Below, piece after piece: positions 37,573 through 47,657 of a stretch of DNA of 64,000 nt; within the stretch, counting starts at the first letter, position 1; every line of letters starts with the position of its first letter. Source of the stretch: Polaromonas sp. (GTDB lineage: Bacteria > Pseudomonadota > Gammaproteobacteria > Burkholderiales > Burkholderiaceae_C); NCBI RefSeq assembly GCF_012927455.1, contig NZ_JABBPE010000010.1, positions 1 to 64,000 of the forward strand. The letters run 5' to 3'. Both the position numbers and the translations under genes were made by a program. Below the pieces are notes generated by a model. The model was not told the DNA's origin. It did not search any database and saw only the letters and a program-made list of their open reading frames with translations.

Positions 37573-38718
37573 TTAAAGCCCGCGCAGCGGGTGGGTCTGC
37601 GCCGTCCAGGGACTTTCAAAAAACGGCGCCACCATATCTGGCGTGACCTTCTCAATTTTGGCCGGCTTCCAGCGCGGTTCGTGGTCCTTGTCGATCACCA
37701 GTGCGCGTATACCTTCCACCGTTTCACTGCGGTCGCCAGGCCGCAGATGAAAGCAGTGGTGCATCATGCCGCACTCCATGCGCAAGTCATCGGCCAGCGT
37801 CATCGCGCGGGCGCGACGGATTTGCTCCAGCGTCACGTGCAACATCAGCGGCGAGCGCTTGCGCAAGGTGGCCGCCGTCTTGCGCGCCCAGTCGCCCTCG
37901 GCAGCTTCCAGCGCGCGGATGATCTGCACCACGTCCGGCAGCGAGAAAAAGTTGTCAAATTCGGCTCTAGCCCAATCAGGACGGGTGCCAGTAGCTATTA
38001 AATGTATAGCAATCCAGGCCTCGACCTGGGCCGTATCCTGGAACGCCTGCGCCGCCAGCGCGTCCCACAAGGCCGGCAAGCGCGCCGCCTCCAGCTTGAC
38101 ATCGGCCAAGCCAAAGCGGATGGCGTCGTCTGCGCCTATGACCTCCCCGGTCAGCGCCAGGTACTCGCCGACATGGCCTGGGCAGCGGCTCAGGAAGTAA
38201 CCACCCCCTACGTCCGGGAACAGCCCGACGTTGGTCTCGGGCATGGCCATCTTGGTGTGCTCGGTGACGATGCGGACTTTCGCCCCCTGGCTGATGCCCA
38301 TGCCGCCGCCCATCACGATGCCGTCCAGAAAGGCGATATAGGGCTTGGGATAGTTATGAATCAGGTGGTTGAGGGTGTATTCAACGGTGAAAAAATCTTC
38401 CAGGGACGGGTCACCAGCAAGCGCAGCCTGATGAAAAAACCGCAGGTCGCCACCGGCGCAGAAGCCGCCAAAAAGACTTTCCGGGGTACCGGGGCGCCCG
38501 ACCTTGTTGCTGCCGCGAATCGCCACCAGCAGCACGGCCGGGTCGTCGCGCCAGGCTTGCAGAATGCTGAGCAGTTCGCGCAACATGGGCAAGGACAGCG
38601 CATTGAGGGCCTTGGGCCGGTTCAGCGTGATGAGTCCACAGCTGCCACTACGCTCTGCAATCACATCACTTTTGTGGTCGTTTTTTCTCAAGCCGGTTTC
38701 TGCCATCTCTGCATTCAT
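37573..38718 (-). CDS. enoyl-CoA hydratase/isomerase family protein, 3-hydroxyisobutyryl-CoA hydrolase-like
   Basis: A crotonase-fold protein of 381 residues. ITLNRPKALNALSLPMLREL, FCAGGDL, DGIVMGGGMGIS and PETNVGLFPDVGGGYFLSR match 3-hydroxyisobutyryl-CoA hydrolases (valine degradation), which carry the Glu in PETxxGxFPDVG and a long C-terminal region. The start is ATG 38718 with GGAGG 8 bases before it, overlapping the EamA stop as ATGA. A copy of the dispersed repeat (37953-38010) is translated in frame as AIHLIATGTRPDWARAEFD, inside the C-terminal part. Confidence 0.88.
   Translation of the reverse strand: MNAEMAETGLRKNDHKSDVIAERSGSCGLITLNRPKALNALSLPMLRELLSILQAWRDDPAVLLVAIRGSNKVGRPGTPESLFGGFCAGGDLRFFHQAALAGDPSLEDFFTVEYTLNHLIHNYPKPYIAFLDGIVMGGGMGISQGAKVRIVTEHTKMAMPETNVGLFPDVGGGYFLSRCPGHVGEYLALTGEVIGADDAIRFGLADVKLEAARLPALWDALAAQAFQDTAQVEAWIAIHLIATGTRPDWARAEFDNFFSLPDVVQIIRALEAAEGDWARKTAATLRKRSPLMLHVTLEQIRRARAMTLADDLRMECGMMHHCFHLRPGDRSETVEGIRALVIDKDHEPRWKPAKIEKVTPDMVAPFFESPWTAQTHPLRGL
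37953..38010 (-). repeat. dispersed repeat translated within the HIBCH-like gene
   Basis: On the minus strand GCTATACATTTAATAGC leads into TACTGGCACCCGT and TTGGGCTAGAGCC. The repeat is in the sense orientation relative to the gene, the opposite of the copies in truB and yejF, yet it keeps the frame open. Confidence 0.85.
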
Positions 38719-39599
38719 GATCTTTGCCTCCATCCAATCAGTTCATTAACCACCAGCGCCCCAATGACCAGCGCTCCGCCGGTCAGCACGCTCGCCCCCG
38801 GCACCTCGTTGGCGCCAAACCAGGCCAGCAGGATACCGAAAATTACTTCCAGCAGCGCCAGCAGCGCCACTTCCGGCGCCTTGAGCACACTCGCGCACAA
38901 CACCGCCAGCACACAGGGAATCGCCAGCTGAAACAGCCCGAGCAGGGCCAGCAGGGCGATGTCGTGCGGCGTAGCCGAAAATGGCAAGGCCAGCGGCAAG
39001 GTCGCCAGCGAGGAAATCAGCGCGCCCAGCAGCACGGCGGGAACCAGGTCGATTTTCTGCCCATGGCTGCGGCTGTGCTGTACCACCGTCCAGTTGCAGG
39101 CACCGGCCAGGGGCACCAGCAAAGCGACCAGCGTTCCATCAAGGCGGCTGGCCAGGTCGGTTTGCCCACCGTACATCCATGCGATACCCAAGCCGGCCAT
39201 GGCAATAGCCAGCCAGGTGCGCGCGGGAATCCGGTGGCCAATGAAAACGCGGGCCAGCAGTGCCGTGATAAAGGGGCCGAGGGCCATCATCACCAGCACA
39301 TTGGCCACCGTGGTAAGCGTCAGCGCCACCATGAAGGCCGTGAACATCACGCTCCAGCACAGGCCGGACAGCCAGAACGCCGGGCCGCCTTGGCGCATCC
39401 TGAAAAAAACCACCCGTCCCTGAAAAAAAGGCAGTAGGACCAGCAGCGAGAGCGCCGTGAACAGGCTGCGCCAGAACGTCACTTCAAAGCTGCGCGCCGA
39501 CTCCAGCTGGCGCGCCACCACGCCTGCCGTCGACCACATCAAAGTGACGACAACCATCAGGGCGACTGCCCTGAGGTGAGTGAGTTGCGTGAGTTTCAT
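38715..39599 (-). CDS. EamA/DMT superfamily transporter
   Basis: A 294-residue inner-membrane protein with about ten transmembrane helices in two EamA repeats (ALMVVVTLMWSTAGVVARQLE, GLFQLAIPCVLAVLCASVL). ATG 39599 (MKLTQLTHLRAVALM) is the first start near the conserved first helix; the frame is open further upstream. It is probably a metabolite exporter of unknown substrate. It overlaps the following gene by four bases, but the pairing with a CoA-ester hydrolase gives no clear clue. Confidence 0.9.
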   Translation of the reverse strand: MKLTQLTHLRAVALMVVVTLMWSTAGVVARQLESARSFEVTFWRSLFTALSLLVLLPFFQGRVVFFRMRQGGPAFWLSGLCWSVMFTAFMVALTLTTVANVLVMMALGPFITALLARVFIGHRIPARTWLAIAMAGLGIAWMYGGQTDLASRLDGTLVALLVPLAGACNWTVVQHSRSHGQKIDLVPAVLLGALISSLATLPLALPFSATPHDIALLALLGLFQLAIPCVLAVLCASVLKAPEVALLALLEVIFGILLAWFGANEVPGASVLTGGALVIGALVVNELIGWRQRS

Positions 39600-39632
39600 A
39601 AAACCATCTGTCCCGTGACGAAACCTGCAGAC

Positions 39633-39662
39633 AAAAAAAGGCCGCTGCCGGGCAGCGGCCTC
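39633..39662 (-). terminator. terminator after typA
   Basis: On the minus strand GGCCGCTGCC / GGCAGCGGCC form a perfect 10-bp stem with a one-base loop, followed by seven T residues. It lies 65 bp past the typA stop and separates it from the EamA gene. Confidence 0.9.
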
Positions 39663-39724
39663 TGACAAGCCCTTCTCGATTCACCTCGCCCCGGCCGCCG
39701 CAGCGGGTGAAGGCTTGGCGGAAT

Positions 39725-41548
39725 CTAGCGACCGGAGCGTTTGCGCTCGCTCTCTGTCAGGTGACGCTTGCGCAGGCGGATCGACTTGGGCGTAATTTCG
39801 ACCAGTTCGTCGTCCTCGATAAACTCCACGCCGTATTCCAGCGTCAATTCGATAGGAGGGGTGATCTTGATCGCGTCTTCCTTGCCGCTGACGCGAAAGT
39901 TGGTCAGCTGCTTGGTGCGCGTGGCGTTGACCACCAGGTCGTTGTCACGACTGTGGATGCCGACAATCATGCCTTCGTACACCGGGTCGTTGGCCCGCAC
40001 GAACATGCGGCCGCGGTCGTCCAGCTTGCCCAGCGCGTAGGTGAAGATTTCACCAGCGTCCATGGAAATCAGCACGCCGTTTTTGCGCCCACCAATATCG
40101 CCCTTATGCGCCTCGTAGCTATCGAAGATGTTGGAGATCAGGCCCGAGCCGCGCGTCAGGTTCAAGAATTCGTTGGTGAAACCGATCAGGCCACGCGCCG
40201 GGATGCGGTATTCCAGGCGAACGCGCCCTCGGCCGTCCGGGTCCATGCTGCTCAGTTCACCCTTGCGCTCGCCCAAAGCCTGCATCACGCCGCCTTGGTG
40301 CTGCTCTTCAATGTCCACGGTCACCAGCTCGATAGGCTCATGGCGTTCACCGTTCACGTCTTTCATCACAACGCGTGGCTTGGACACTGCCAGCTCGTAG
40401 CCTTCGCGGCGCATGTTCTCCAGCAGGATGGTCAGGTGAAGTTCGCCGCGACCCATGACTTCAAAGATACCTTCTTCGCCGGTTTCCTTGACGCGCAGCG
40501 CGACGTTGTGCTGCAGTTCCTTTTGCAGGCGGTCCCAGATCTGGCGGCTGGTGACGTACTTGCCTTCGCGGCCAGCCAGCGGGCTGGTGTTGACGCAGAA
40601 GTTCATGGTCAGGGTCGGTTCGTCGACCTTGAGCATGGGCAGCGGCGCCGGGTTGATCGGGTCAGTGATGGTCACGCCAATGCCGATGTCGGTCAGGCCG
40701 TTGATCAGCACGATTTCACCGGGGCCGGCGTCTGTAGTCTGCACGCGCTCCAGTCCCTGGAAGGTCAACACCTGGTTGACACGGCCTTTAACGGCCTTGC
40801 CATCCGGGCCTTCCATCACAACCACATCCATCATCGGCCTGATCGTGCCCTGACTGATGCGGCCGACGCCAATTTTCCCAACGAAGGTCGAAAAGTCCAG
40901 CGCAGAAATTTGCAGTTGCAGCGGCGCATTAGGGTCGCCCTTTTGGGCGGGCACGTGTTTGAGCACGGTGTTGAACAAGGCAGACATGTCGGGACCCCAC
41001 TGTTCACCCGGTGCGCCCTCTTCCATCGACGACCAGCCATTGATGCCCGAGGCGTAGACCACGGGGAAGTCAAGTTGTTCATCGGTGGCACCGAGCTTGT
41101 CGAACAGGTCGAAAGCGGCGTTAACCACAAAATCAGGCCTTGCACCGGGCTTGTCGACCTTGTTGACCACCAGGATAGGCCGGAGGCCCAGGGCCAACGC
41201 CTTCTTGGTCACAAAGCGGGTCTGCGGCATGGGGCCTTCCTGCGCATCGATCAGCAGCACCACGCCGTCGACCATGGACAGGGCACGTTCGACTTCACCG
41301 CCGAAGTCGGCATGGCCGGGGGTATCAACGATATTGATGTGCGTGCCTTCCCAGGTCACGGCGCAATTCTTGGCCAGAATCGTGATGCCCCGCTCTTTTT
41401 CGATGGCGTTGTTATCCATCACGGTGTCGACAACTTTTTCGTGCTCGGCAAAGGTGCCGGACTGGCGCAGCAATTGGTCGACCATGGTGGTCTTGCCATG
41501 ATCGACGTGGGCGATGATGGCGATGTTACGGATCTGTGTATGACTCAT
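39725..41548 (-). CDS. typA: translational GTPase TypA/BipA
   Basis: TypA is a ribosome-binding GTPase involved in 50S assembly and stress adaptation. The 607-residue protein from ATG 41548 (MSHTQIRNIAIIAHVDHGKTT) has G1 AHVDHGKTT, G3 DTPGHADF, G4 NKVDKPGA, an EF-G-like domain 2, the ERALSMVDG stretch and domains III and V with the C-terminal RKRHLTESERKR. Length is normal. It lies downstream of truB at a 34-bp gap and ends with a strong terminator, so it closes the rimP-nusA-infB-rbfA-truB block. Confidence 0.96.
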   Translation of the reverse strand: MSHTQIRNIAIIAHVDHGKTTMVDQLLRQSGTFAEHEKVVDTVMDNNAIEKERGITILAKNCAVTWEGTHINIVDTPGHADFGGEVERALSMVDGVVLLIDAQEGPMPQTRFVTKKALALGLRPILVVNKVDKPGARPDFVVNAAFDLFDKLGATDEQLDFPVVYASGINGWSSMEEGAPGEQWGPDMSALFNTVLKHVPAQKGDPNAPLQLQISALDFSTFVGKIGVGRISQGTIRPMMDVVVMEGPDGKAVKGRVNQVLTFQGLERVQTTDAGPGEIVLINGLTDIGIGVTITDPINPAPLPMLKVDEPTLTMNFCVNTSPLAGREGKYVTSRQIWDRLQKELQHNVALRVKETGEEGIFEVMGRGELHLTILLENMRREGYELAVSKPRVVMKDVNGERHEPIELVTVDIEEQHQGGVMQALGERKGELSSMDPDGRGRVRLEYRIPARGLIGFTNEFLNLTRGSGLISNIFDSYEAHKGDIGGRKNGVLISMDAGEIFTYALGKLDDRGRMFVRANDPVYEGMIVGIHSRDNDLVVNATRTKQLTNFRVSGKEDAIKITPPIELTLEYGVEFIEDDELVEITPKSIRLRKRHLTESERKRSGR

Positions 41549-41582
41549 GGTTGACTTTCTGGGGACTTGAAACGGGTCGGAA

Positions 41583-42638
41583 TTAATGTTGAAAAGAGCC
41601 CGCACTCACTGGTGCGGCCATGGAAAGTGACGCTAAAACTTCTACTGCACGCTGCGCCGATTGCAGGATGTCCTGGATTTCAATCGGGCTCAGCAAACGC
41701 TGTGGAATCAGTTCGTCGGCCGTGATGTGGGCCGAACCCAAAAACGCCGCAGGTTCGCTGCCGTAGACCTGCACCAGTGGTGCATCGGCGCCCCACTGAC
41801 CAGGCTCGCCGCGCCGGCGCAGGCCGCTCAAAAAGCGTCCTGCATTATCGGCGTCCAATGTGACAGAAGGGTACGCGGCCACCAGCGACTGCGCCGGCAA
41901 CAAGCACGCTTCACGCTCGGCTTCGGTCATGGCTTCGAGCGCTGGCAGCGTCACGCACTGTGTCGCCACAAAGCCACCGGTTTCCAGCCGCCGCAGCGAG
42001 CCCAGGTGCGCGCCGCAACCCAGGGCTTCGCCGATGTCTTCACCGAGCGTGCGGATGTAAGTGCCCTTGCTGCATCTTACTATGATTTTGATAGCTGCTG
42101 GCGCCCGTGCGTCATGGGCTAGAGCCATATTTAGCTCATAAATGAGGATGTGACGCGCTTCCCGCTCCACCTCAATGCCCTTGCGGGCATATTCGTACAG
42201 CGCCTTGCCGTCTTTTTTCAGCGCCGAATACATCGGTGGAATTTGCGCCAGCGGGCCGGTAAAGCGCTGCGTGATCGTCTGTAGCAGCTCGGGCGTAATT
42301 TGCGGCACAGGCCGGGTTTCAATCACGTCGCCTTCGGCGTCAGCGGTTGTTGTCTTCTGGCCCAACAACAGTAGCGCTTCGTAAGTCTTGTCGGCATCAA
42401 GCTGGATCTGGCTGAACTTGGTGGCGGCGCCAAAGCACAGCGGCAACACGCCAGTGGCCAGCGGATCGAGCGTGCCGGTATGCCCGGCCTTGTCCGCGCG
42501 CAGCAGCCATTTGGCTTTTTGCAGCGCCTGGTTGCTGGACAGGCCCAGCGGCTTGTCAAGCAGCAGCACGCCATGCACGGGACGTCGCTGAATCTTTTGA
42601 CCTTTGGGAGTCTGACGATGAAAGGAGGTTTGCGTCAT
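41583..42638 (-). CDS. truB: tRNA pseudouridine-55 synthase
   Basis: TruB makes pseudouridine 55 in the T-loop of tRNAs. The protein from ATG 42638 (MTQTSFHRQ) has HGVLLLDKPLGLSSNQALQ, the catalytic Asp in GHTGTLDPLATGVLP, MYSALKKDGKALYEYARKGIEVER, and the conserved CSKGTYIRTLGEDIG. A copy of the dispersed repeat (42080-42139) is translated in frame as NMALAHDARAPAAIKII, directly before CSKGTYIRTL. The enzyme is otherwise complete, and the insertion falls in a beta-hairpin that varies in other members. Confidence 0.94.
   Translation of the reverse strand: MTQTSFHRQTPKGQKIQRRPVHGVLLLDKPLGLSSNQALQKAKWLLRADKAGHTGTLDPLATGVLPLCFGAATKFSQIQLDADKTYEALLLLGQKTTTADAEGDVIETRPVPQITPELLQTITQRFTGPLAQIPPMYSALKKDGKALYEYARKGIEVEREARHILIYELNMALAHDARAPAAIKIIVRCSKGTYIRTLGEDIGEALGCGAHLGSLRRLETGGFVATQCVTLPALEAMTEAEREACLLPAQSLVAAYPSVTLDADNAGRFLSGLRRRGEPGQWGADAPLVQVYGSEPAAFLGSAHITADELIPQRLLSPIEIQDILQSAQRAVEVLASLSMAAPVSAGSFQH
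42080..42139 (+). repeat. dispersed repeat translated within truB
   Basis: CTATGATTTTGATAGCTGC leads into TGGCGCCCGT, GTCATGGGCTAGAGCC and ATATTTAG. On the truB strand it reads through as AHDARAPAAIKII with no stop. Confidence 0.9.
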
Positions 42639-42644
42639 AAGCTT

Positions 42645-42712
42645 TGACAGGCTCAGCGTACGGAGCCTGCCCGAACGCTTCGTTGGCACCGTTGTCCCGA
42701 ACCTGTCAAGGG
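42645..42712. repeat. GACAGGCTCAG-type inverted repeat between truB and rbfA
   Basis: TTTGACAGGCTCAGCG... and CCCGAACCTGTCAAGG form an imperfect inverted repeat spanning the truB-rbfA gap. A similar sequence (CCTGAACCTGTC ... GACAGGTTGAGCCCGAACGG) lies at 60113-60183. This resembles a widespread intergenic repeat type in proteobacteria. Confidence 0.5.
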
Positions 42713-42728
42713 GGGGAACGGCGCGAAC

Positions 42729-43097
42729 TCAGTCGTCTTGGGCGCGGGAAGAAACCGCCTTGGCAATCAAGGCGTTCATGTCTGCCGCACGCTCGGAGGT
42801 GCGGTCAAACTGAAAATGCAAGGTGGGCACGGTATGAATCATCAGGCGCTTGAACAGGCCATTGCGCAGAAACCCGGCCGCCTGGTTGAGCGCGACTTCG
42901 CACTCTTTCGCATCGCCGACCAACACACTGAAAAATATCTTGGCATGGGCATAGTCGGGCGTCACTTCAACCGCCTGGATCGTAACCATGCCAACCCTGG
43001 GGTCCTTCAACTCGCGCGCGATCAGCTCCGTCAGATCGCGCTGGATCTGATCGGCAACGCGGAAGCCGCGGTTAGGGGTAGATGACTTTTTACGCAT
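42729..43097 (-). CDS. rbfA: 30S ribosome-binding factor A
   Basis: RbfA is a KH-fold protein required for 16S rRNA 5'-end maturation and cold adaptation. The 122-residue protein begins [22 protein letters not shown] and has [33 protein letters not shown], the conserved middle, and [18 protein letters not shown] near the end. Length is normal. It lies between infB and truB on the same strand. Confidence 0.96.
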   Translation of the reverse strand: MRKKSSTPNRGFRVADQIQRDLTELIARELKDPRVGMVTIQAVEVTPDYAHAKIFFSVLVGDAKECEVALNQAAGFLRNGLFKRLMIHTVPTLHFQFDRTSERAADMNALIAKAVSSRAQDD

Positions 43098-43140
43098 GAA
43101 ACAATGGTTTGGACTTGTAGGCTCGACTAGGAATAAGGCC

Positions 43141-43168
43141 GCCGGCCAACACTTGCGAGTTGGCCGGC
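43141..43168. other. hairpin between infB and rbfA
   Basis: A perfect 10-bp inverted repeat GCCGGCCAAC / GTTGGCCGGC with an 8-base loop lies in the 89-bp infB-rbfA gap. No T-run follows on the minus strand, so it is more likely an mRNA-processing or stability element than a terminator. Confidence 0.55.
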
Positions 43169-43186
43169 GTCTGCATCTTTGTTTCC

Positions 43187-46087
43187 TTACAAGGTACGTG
43201 CCACTTCCTTGATCTCGAAGAACTCAAGAACGTCGCCAACTTCGATGTCGTTGTAGTTCTTGACGTTCAAACCGCACTCGAAGCCTTCCTTGACTTCCTT
43301 GGCATCGTCCTTGAAGCGCTTGAGCGAGTCGAGTTCACCCGTGAAGATGACCACGTTTTCGCGCAGCAAACGCAACCTGGCGGTGCGGCGGACCACACCG
43401 GCGGTGACCATACAGCCGGCAATCGAGCCGATCTTGCTGACCTTGAAGACCTGGCGAATCTCGGCATTGCCGATAATTTCTTCCTTCTTGTCGGGCGTCA
43501 GCATGCCGGACATGGCGGCCTTGAGTTCATCCACCGCGTCATAAATGATCTGGTAGTAACGAATGTCCACGCCGTTGTTCTCGGCTTGCTTGCGCGCCTG
43601 AGCATCGGCCCGGGTGTTGAACCCGATCAGCACGGCTTTGGAGGCGATTGCCAGGTTGACGTCGGATTCGGAAATACCGCCAACGCCGGAGTACACCAGC
43701 TGAACTTTGACCTCGTCGGTCGAAAGCTTGAGCAGCGACTGCGCCAGCGCTTCCTGCGAACCCTGCACATCGGCCTTGATGATGATGGGCAGCATCTTGA
43801 CTTCGCCAGCCGAGATGTCCGAAAACATATTTTCCAGCTTGGACGCCTGCTGCTTGGCCAGCTTGGTATTGCGGAACTTGCCAGCGCGGTAGGTGGCAAT
43901 TTCGCGAACACGGCGTTCGTCAGTCATCACCATGAACTCGTCGCCGGCCTGTGGCACTTCGGTCAGACCCTGGATTTCCACGGGAATGGAAGGCCCGGCG
44001 GTCTTGATGGGTTTGCCGTTTTCGTCAAGCATGGCGCGCACGCGGCCGTAGGTTGAACCGGCCAGCACCACGTCGCCCGCCTTCAAGGTTCCGGACTGTA
44101 CCAGCACGGTCGCCACCGGGCCGCGCCCTTTGTCTAGCCTGGCCTCGATCACCAGACCCTTGGCCATGGCATCGACCGCTGCCTTGAGTTCCAGCACTTC
44201 GGCCTGCAGCAGCACCTGCTCTAGCAAGGTGTCGACGCCTGCGCCGGTATGGGCTGAAACCGGCACAAACGGGGAATCACCGCCAAACTCTTCCGGCACA
44301 ACACCTTCGGTGACCAGTTCGCCCTTGACGCGCTCCAGATTGACACCGGGCTTGTCGATTTTGTTGATCGCCACGACGATGGGGACACCCGCCGCCCTGG
44401 CGTGCTTGATGGCCTCCTTGGTTTGCGGCATTACGCCGTCATCGGCGGCCACGACCAGAATCACGATGTCGGTAGCTTGGGCGCCGCGCGCGCGCATGGC
44501 GGTAAACGCCTCGTGGCCCGGGGTGTCCAGGAACGACACCATGCCGCGCGGGGTTTGCACGTGGTAGGCGCCAATGTGCTGGGTAATGCCACCGGCTTCA
44601 CCGGCCGCCACTTTGGCGCGGCGAATGTAGTCGAGCAGCGAGGTTTTGCCATGGTCAACGTGTCCCATGACAGTCACCACCGGCGCTCTAGGCAGCAATT
44701 CGGATTGCTGGCCTTGCACATCGTCGGCGGTAAACGCTTCTGGATCGTCCAGCGCAGCGGTGACTGCCGTATGGCCCATTTCTTCCACCAGAATCATGGC
44801 GGTGTCCTGGTCCAGCGGCTGGTTGATGGTGACCATCTGGCCGAGTTTCATCAGGTGCTTGATCACCTCGGAAGACTTGACGCTCATTTTGTGCGCAAGT
44901 TCTGCCACGGTAATGGTTTCGGGCACATGAACCTCGATCACCTTGAATTCGGTAGGCGCTACAAAGGTGGATTCTGGACGTGCATCGCGATCACTGCTGC
45001 GACGACCCCGTGGGCCTCCACGGAAATTGCCACGCCCGGGTACCACCGGTGCACCACGACTCGGCAAGCCCTTTTTCTTGGCTGCGTCATCTTTCCAAGT
45101 GGACGACAGATTCTCTGATTTGACTTCTTTCTTGCCGGCGGCCCCGGGGGCTGCAGGCGCACCCGCCGCCGCGCCGGGCTTGACCGCGCCGGGAACAACG
45201 GTTGGCTTGTGCAGCGTACCCTTCATGGCCAGCTTTGGATCCACATGAGGTACCAGCACACGCTTGGGCGCCGACATCATGGCCCGAATGCCAGCAGCTT
45301 CCGCTTCGGCTCTGCGGCGGCGCTCCTGCAGATCCTGCGCTTTGGCAGCATCTGCCTGAAATTCTGCCGTGGCTTTGGCTTTGGTTGCCGCCAGCGCGAC
45401 TGCAGCATGGGCGGCTTTGCTGGCCTGTTCTGCGGATGCAGCTTCAGCGGCTCTGGAAACTTCGGCAGAGGGCGCCGCCACCTGAATTTTTCCGATGCTG
45501 GGCTTGTTCTTTTTAGCGGCATCTGCCGCAACAGCCGCTTGGGCCGCAGCCTGGGCAACTTGTTCGGCGGCCTCGCGTTCCTGTTCGCGTGCCGCTTCCT
45601 GGGCGTCATGCTCTTCACGCAAACGGCGTTTTTCCGTCAGCTCTTCTTCCTGGCGACGCAACAATTCCGCGTGGCGACTGGCTTCTTCTTCTCGTCGAAT
45701 CAGCTCGGAATCATCAACCACCGGGGCCGCTGGCGCTGCTGCAGTTTCGCGCTGCAGTTCTTCGGCGGGCAGGTCGGACTCGTCTTCGCGCTTGACGAAG
45801 GTACGCTTTTTACGGACTTCCACCTGGATAGTGCGGGCCTTGCCCGAAGAGTCGGCCTGCTTGATCTCACTGGTGGATTTCTTCACCAGCGTGATTTTTT
45901 TTCGTTCGGCCGCGACGGTGCCGTGGCTTGCCTGCAGATAGCCGAGCAGCTTTTGCTTGTCCGCTTCGGACAGGGGATCGCCGGCCTGCGCCTTGGCAAC
46001 GCCCGCACTGGTCAATTGCTCGATCAGAGTGGCGGGAGATTTGTTCAATTCAGCTGCGAATTCAGCGACGGTAGTGGTACTGGACAT
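43187..46087 (-). CDS. infB: translation initiation factor IF-2
   Basis: IF-2 is the GTPase that brings initiator tRNA to the 30S subunit. The 966-residue protein has an IF2_N domain at the start ([22 protein letters not shown]), a long Ala/Glu/Arg-rich region (about 60-260), a basic Gly/Arg patch ([17 protein letters not shown], about 350), a second IF2_N domain, then the G domain near 475 ([27 protein letters not shown]) and the C1-C2 domains ending [14 protein letters not shown]. It is complete and sits between nusA and rbfA. Confidence 0.97.
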   Translation of the reverse strand: MSSTTTVAEFAAELNKSPATLIEQLTSAGVAKAQAGDPLSEADKQKLLGYLQASHGTVAAERKKITLVKKSTSEIKQADSSGKARTIQVEVRKKRTFVKREDESDLPAEELQRETAAAPAAPVVDDSELIRREEEASRHAELLRRQEEELTEKRRLREEHDAQEAAREQEREAAEQVAQAAAQAAVAADAAKKNKPSIGKIQVAAPSAEVSRAAEAASAEQASKAAHAAVALAATKAKATAEFQADAAKAQDLQERRRRAEAEAAGIRAMMSAPKRVLVPHVDPKLAMKGTLHKPTVVPGAVKPGAAAGAPAAPGAAGKKEVKSENLSSTWKDDAAKKKGLPSRGAPVVPGRGNFRGGPRGRRSSDRDARPESTFVAPTEFKVIEVHVPETITVAELAHKMSVKSSEVIKHLMKLGQMVTINQPLDQDTAMILVEEMGHTAVTAALDDPEAFTADDVQGQQSELLPRAPVVTVMGHVDHGKTSLLDYIRRAKVAAGEAGGITQHIGAYHVQTPRGMVSFLDTPGHEAFTAMRARGAQATDIVILVVAADDGVMPQTKEAIKHARAAGVPIVVAINKIDKPGVNLERVKGELVTEGVVPEEFGGDSPFVPVSAHTGAGVDTLLEQVLLQAEVLELKAAVDAMAKGLVIEARLDKGRGPVATVLVQSGTLKAGDVVLAGSTYGRVRAMLDENGKPIKTAGPSIPVEIQGLTEVPQAGDEFMVMTDERRVREIATYRAGKFRNTKLAKQQASKLENMFSDISAGEVKMLPIIIKADVQGSQEALAQSLLKLSTDEVKVQLVYSGVGGISESDVNLAIASKAVLIGFNTRADAQARKQAENNGVDIRYYQIIYDAVDELKAAMSGMLTPDKKEEIIGNAEIRQVFKVSKIGSIAGCMVTAGVVRRTARLRLLRENVVIFTGELDSLKRFKDDAKEVKEGFECGLNVKNYNDIEVGDVLEFFEIKEVARTL

Positions 46088-46114
46088 ATGTGGTTTTCCT
46101 GCTGGCCTCCATGA

Positions 46115-47635
46115 TCATTGCTCTTGGACCGTTGCTGGTGCAGCGGTGCCAGCAGCGTCATCGGTAAACCAATGGGCGCGTGCAGTCATGATCAGGGCTT
46201 TGGCTTCGTCCGTGGACTGGCCGGTGATATCTGTAAGTTCGTCCACGGCCAGATCGGCCAGGTCGTCGCGGGTATATATGCCCGCTTCAGTGAGTTTGGC
46301 GATCAGCTCGGGGGTCAGGCCTTCCACGTCACGCAAGTTCTGCGAAACACCGTCGGCATTTTCTTCCTTGGCAATTTCCATCGTCAGAAGTGCATCTTTG
46401 GCGCGGGTGCGCAGCTCATTGACGGTATCTTCGTCGAACGATTCGATTTCGAGCATTTCCTGCAGCGGCACGTAAGCCACCTCTTCCAGGCTGGTGAAGC
46501 CTTCGGAGATCAGAATGTCGGCGATGTCCTCGTCCACATCGAGTTTTTCCATGAACAGCTTGCGGCTGGTGTCGGTCTCGGACGCCTGCTTTTCAGCCGA
46601 TTCGTTGGCGTCCATGATATTGATCTTCCAGCCGGTCAGCTCGGACGCCAGGCGCACGTTCTGGCCACCGCGGCCAATGGCGATGGCAAGGTTTTCCTCG
46701 TCCACCACCACATCCATGGCGTGACGCTCTTCGTCGACCACGATGGACGAAACATTGGCGGGGGCAAGCGCGCCAATGACAAATTGAGCCGGGTCTTCGC
46801 TCCACAGCACAATGTCGACGCGCTCGCCTGCCAATTCGTTGGTGACGCCGTTGACGCGGGTACCGCGAACGCCGACACAGGTGCCGATCGGGTCGACGCG
46901 CTTGTCATGCGACAGCACGGCAATCTTGGCACGCGAGCCGGGGTCACGGGCGCAGGATTTGATCTCCAGCAGACCCTGCTCGATCTCGGGCACTTCCTGG
47001 CGGAACAACTCGATCATGTACTCCGGCGCGGTACGCGACAGGATGATGGGTGCACCTCGCAGCGTGGTGTCCACTTCCATGATCATGGCGCGCACGCGAT
47101 CACCGGAACGAAGGTTTTCCTTAGGAATCATGTCGCTGCGGCGCAGCCGGCCTTCAACACGGCCGGATTCGACAATCAGGTCGCCCTTGTCCATGCGCTT
47201 GACGGTGCCAACAAAAATCTTGTCGCCACGTGACATGAAATCGGTAAGCAGCATTTCGCGTTCGGCGTCGCGAATTTTTTGCAGAATGACCTGCTTGGCA
47301 GCTTGCGCCCCAATCCGGCCTATCGGCAGGCTTTCAACCGGTTTTTCGATGTAGTCGCCTTCTTCGATGTCGGCAATTTCGTCGCGTGCGTCGCTCACCA
47401 ACTCTTCGGCTTCCGGATTTTGCAGGCCGGCTTCGTCGGGCACCACCAGCCAGCGGCGGAAGGTTTCGTAACTGCCGCTATCGCGGTCAACCGCAACGCG
47501 GATGTCCACTTCGCCGGTATACACCTTCTTGGTAGCCGAGGCGAGCGCAAGCTCAACAGCGCCAAAGACGACGTCACGTTCAACGTTTTTCTCACGCGAG
47601 ATGGCATCAACCAACATCAACAGTTCGCGATTCAT
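46115..47635 (-). CDS. nusA: transcription termination/antitermination factor NusA
   Basis: NusA binds RNA polymerase and RNA to control pausing, termination and antitermination. The 506-residue protein has the N-terminal domain ([19 protein letters not shown]), an S1 domain ([19 protein letters not shown]), KH1 and KH2 ([40 protein letters not shown]) and two C-terminal acidic helical repeats ([32 protein letters not shown]). It lies 22 bp after rimP and 27 bp before infB. Confidence 0.97.
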   Translation of the reverse strand: MNRELLMLVDAISREKNVERDVVFGAVELALASATKKVYTGEVDIRVAVDRDSGSYETFRRWLVVPDEAGLQNPEAEELVSDARDEIADIEEGDYIEKPVESLPIGRIGAQAAKQVILQKIRDAEREMLLTDFMSRGDKIFVGTVKRMDKGDLIVESGRVEGRLRRSDMIPKENLRSGDRVRAMIMEVDTTLRGAPIILSRTAPEYMIELFRQEVPEIEQGLLEIKSCARDPGSRAKIAVLSHDKRVDPIGTCVGVRGTRVNGVTNELAGERVDIVLWSEDPAQFVIGALAPANVSSIVVDEERHAMDVVVDEENLAIAIGRGGQNVRLASELTGWKINIMDANESAEKQASETDTSRKLFMEKLDVDEDIADILISEGFTSLEEVAYVPLQEMLEIESFDEDTVNELRTRAKDALLTMEIAKEENADGVSQNLRDVEGLTPELIAKLTEAGIYTRDDLADLAVDELTDITGQSTDEAKALIMTARAHWFTDDAAGTAAPATVQEQ

Positions 47636-47657
47636 TTCACAAGCCTGCCTTTCTTAA

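Noticed and set aside
39707-41554. 615-codon open frame on the plus strand antisense to typA
   Set aside because: It is the mirror of a full-length typA gene. Long antisense frames are expected in GC-rich coding DNA with strong third-position bias; the translation shows no family motif.
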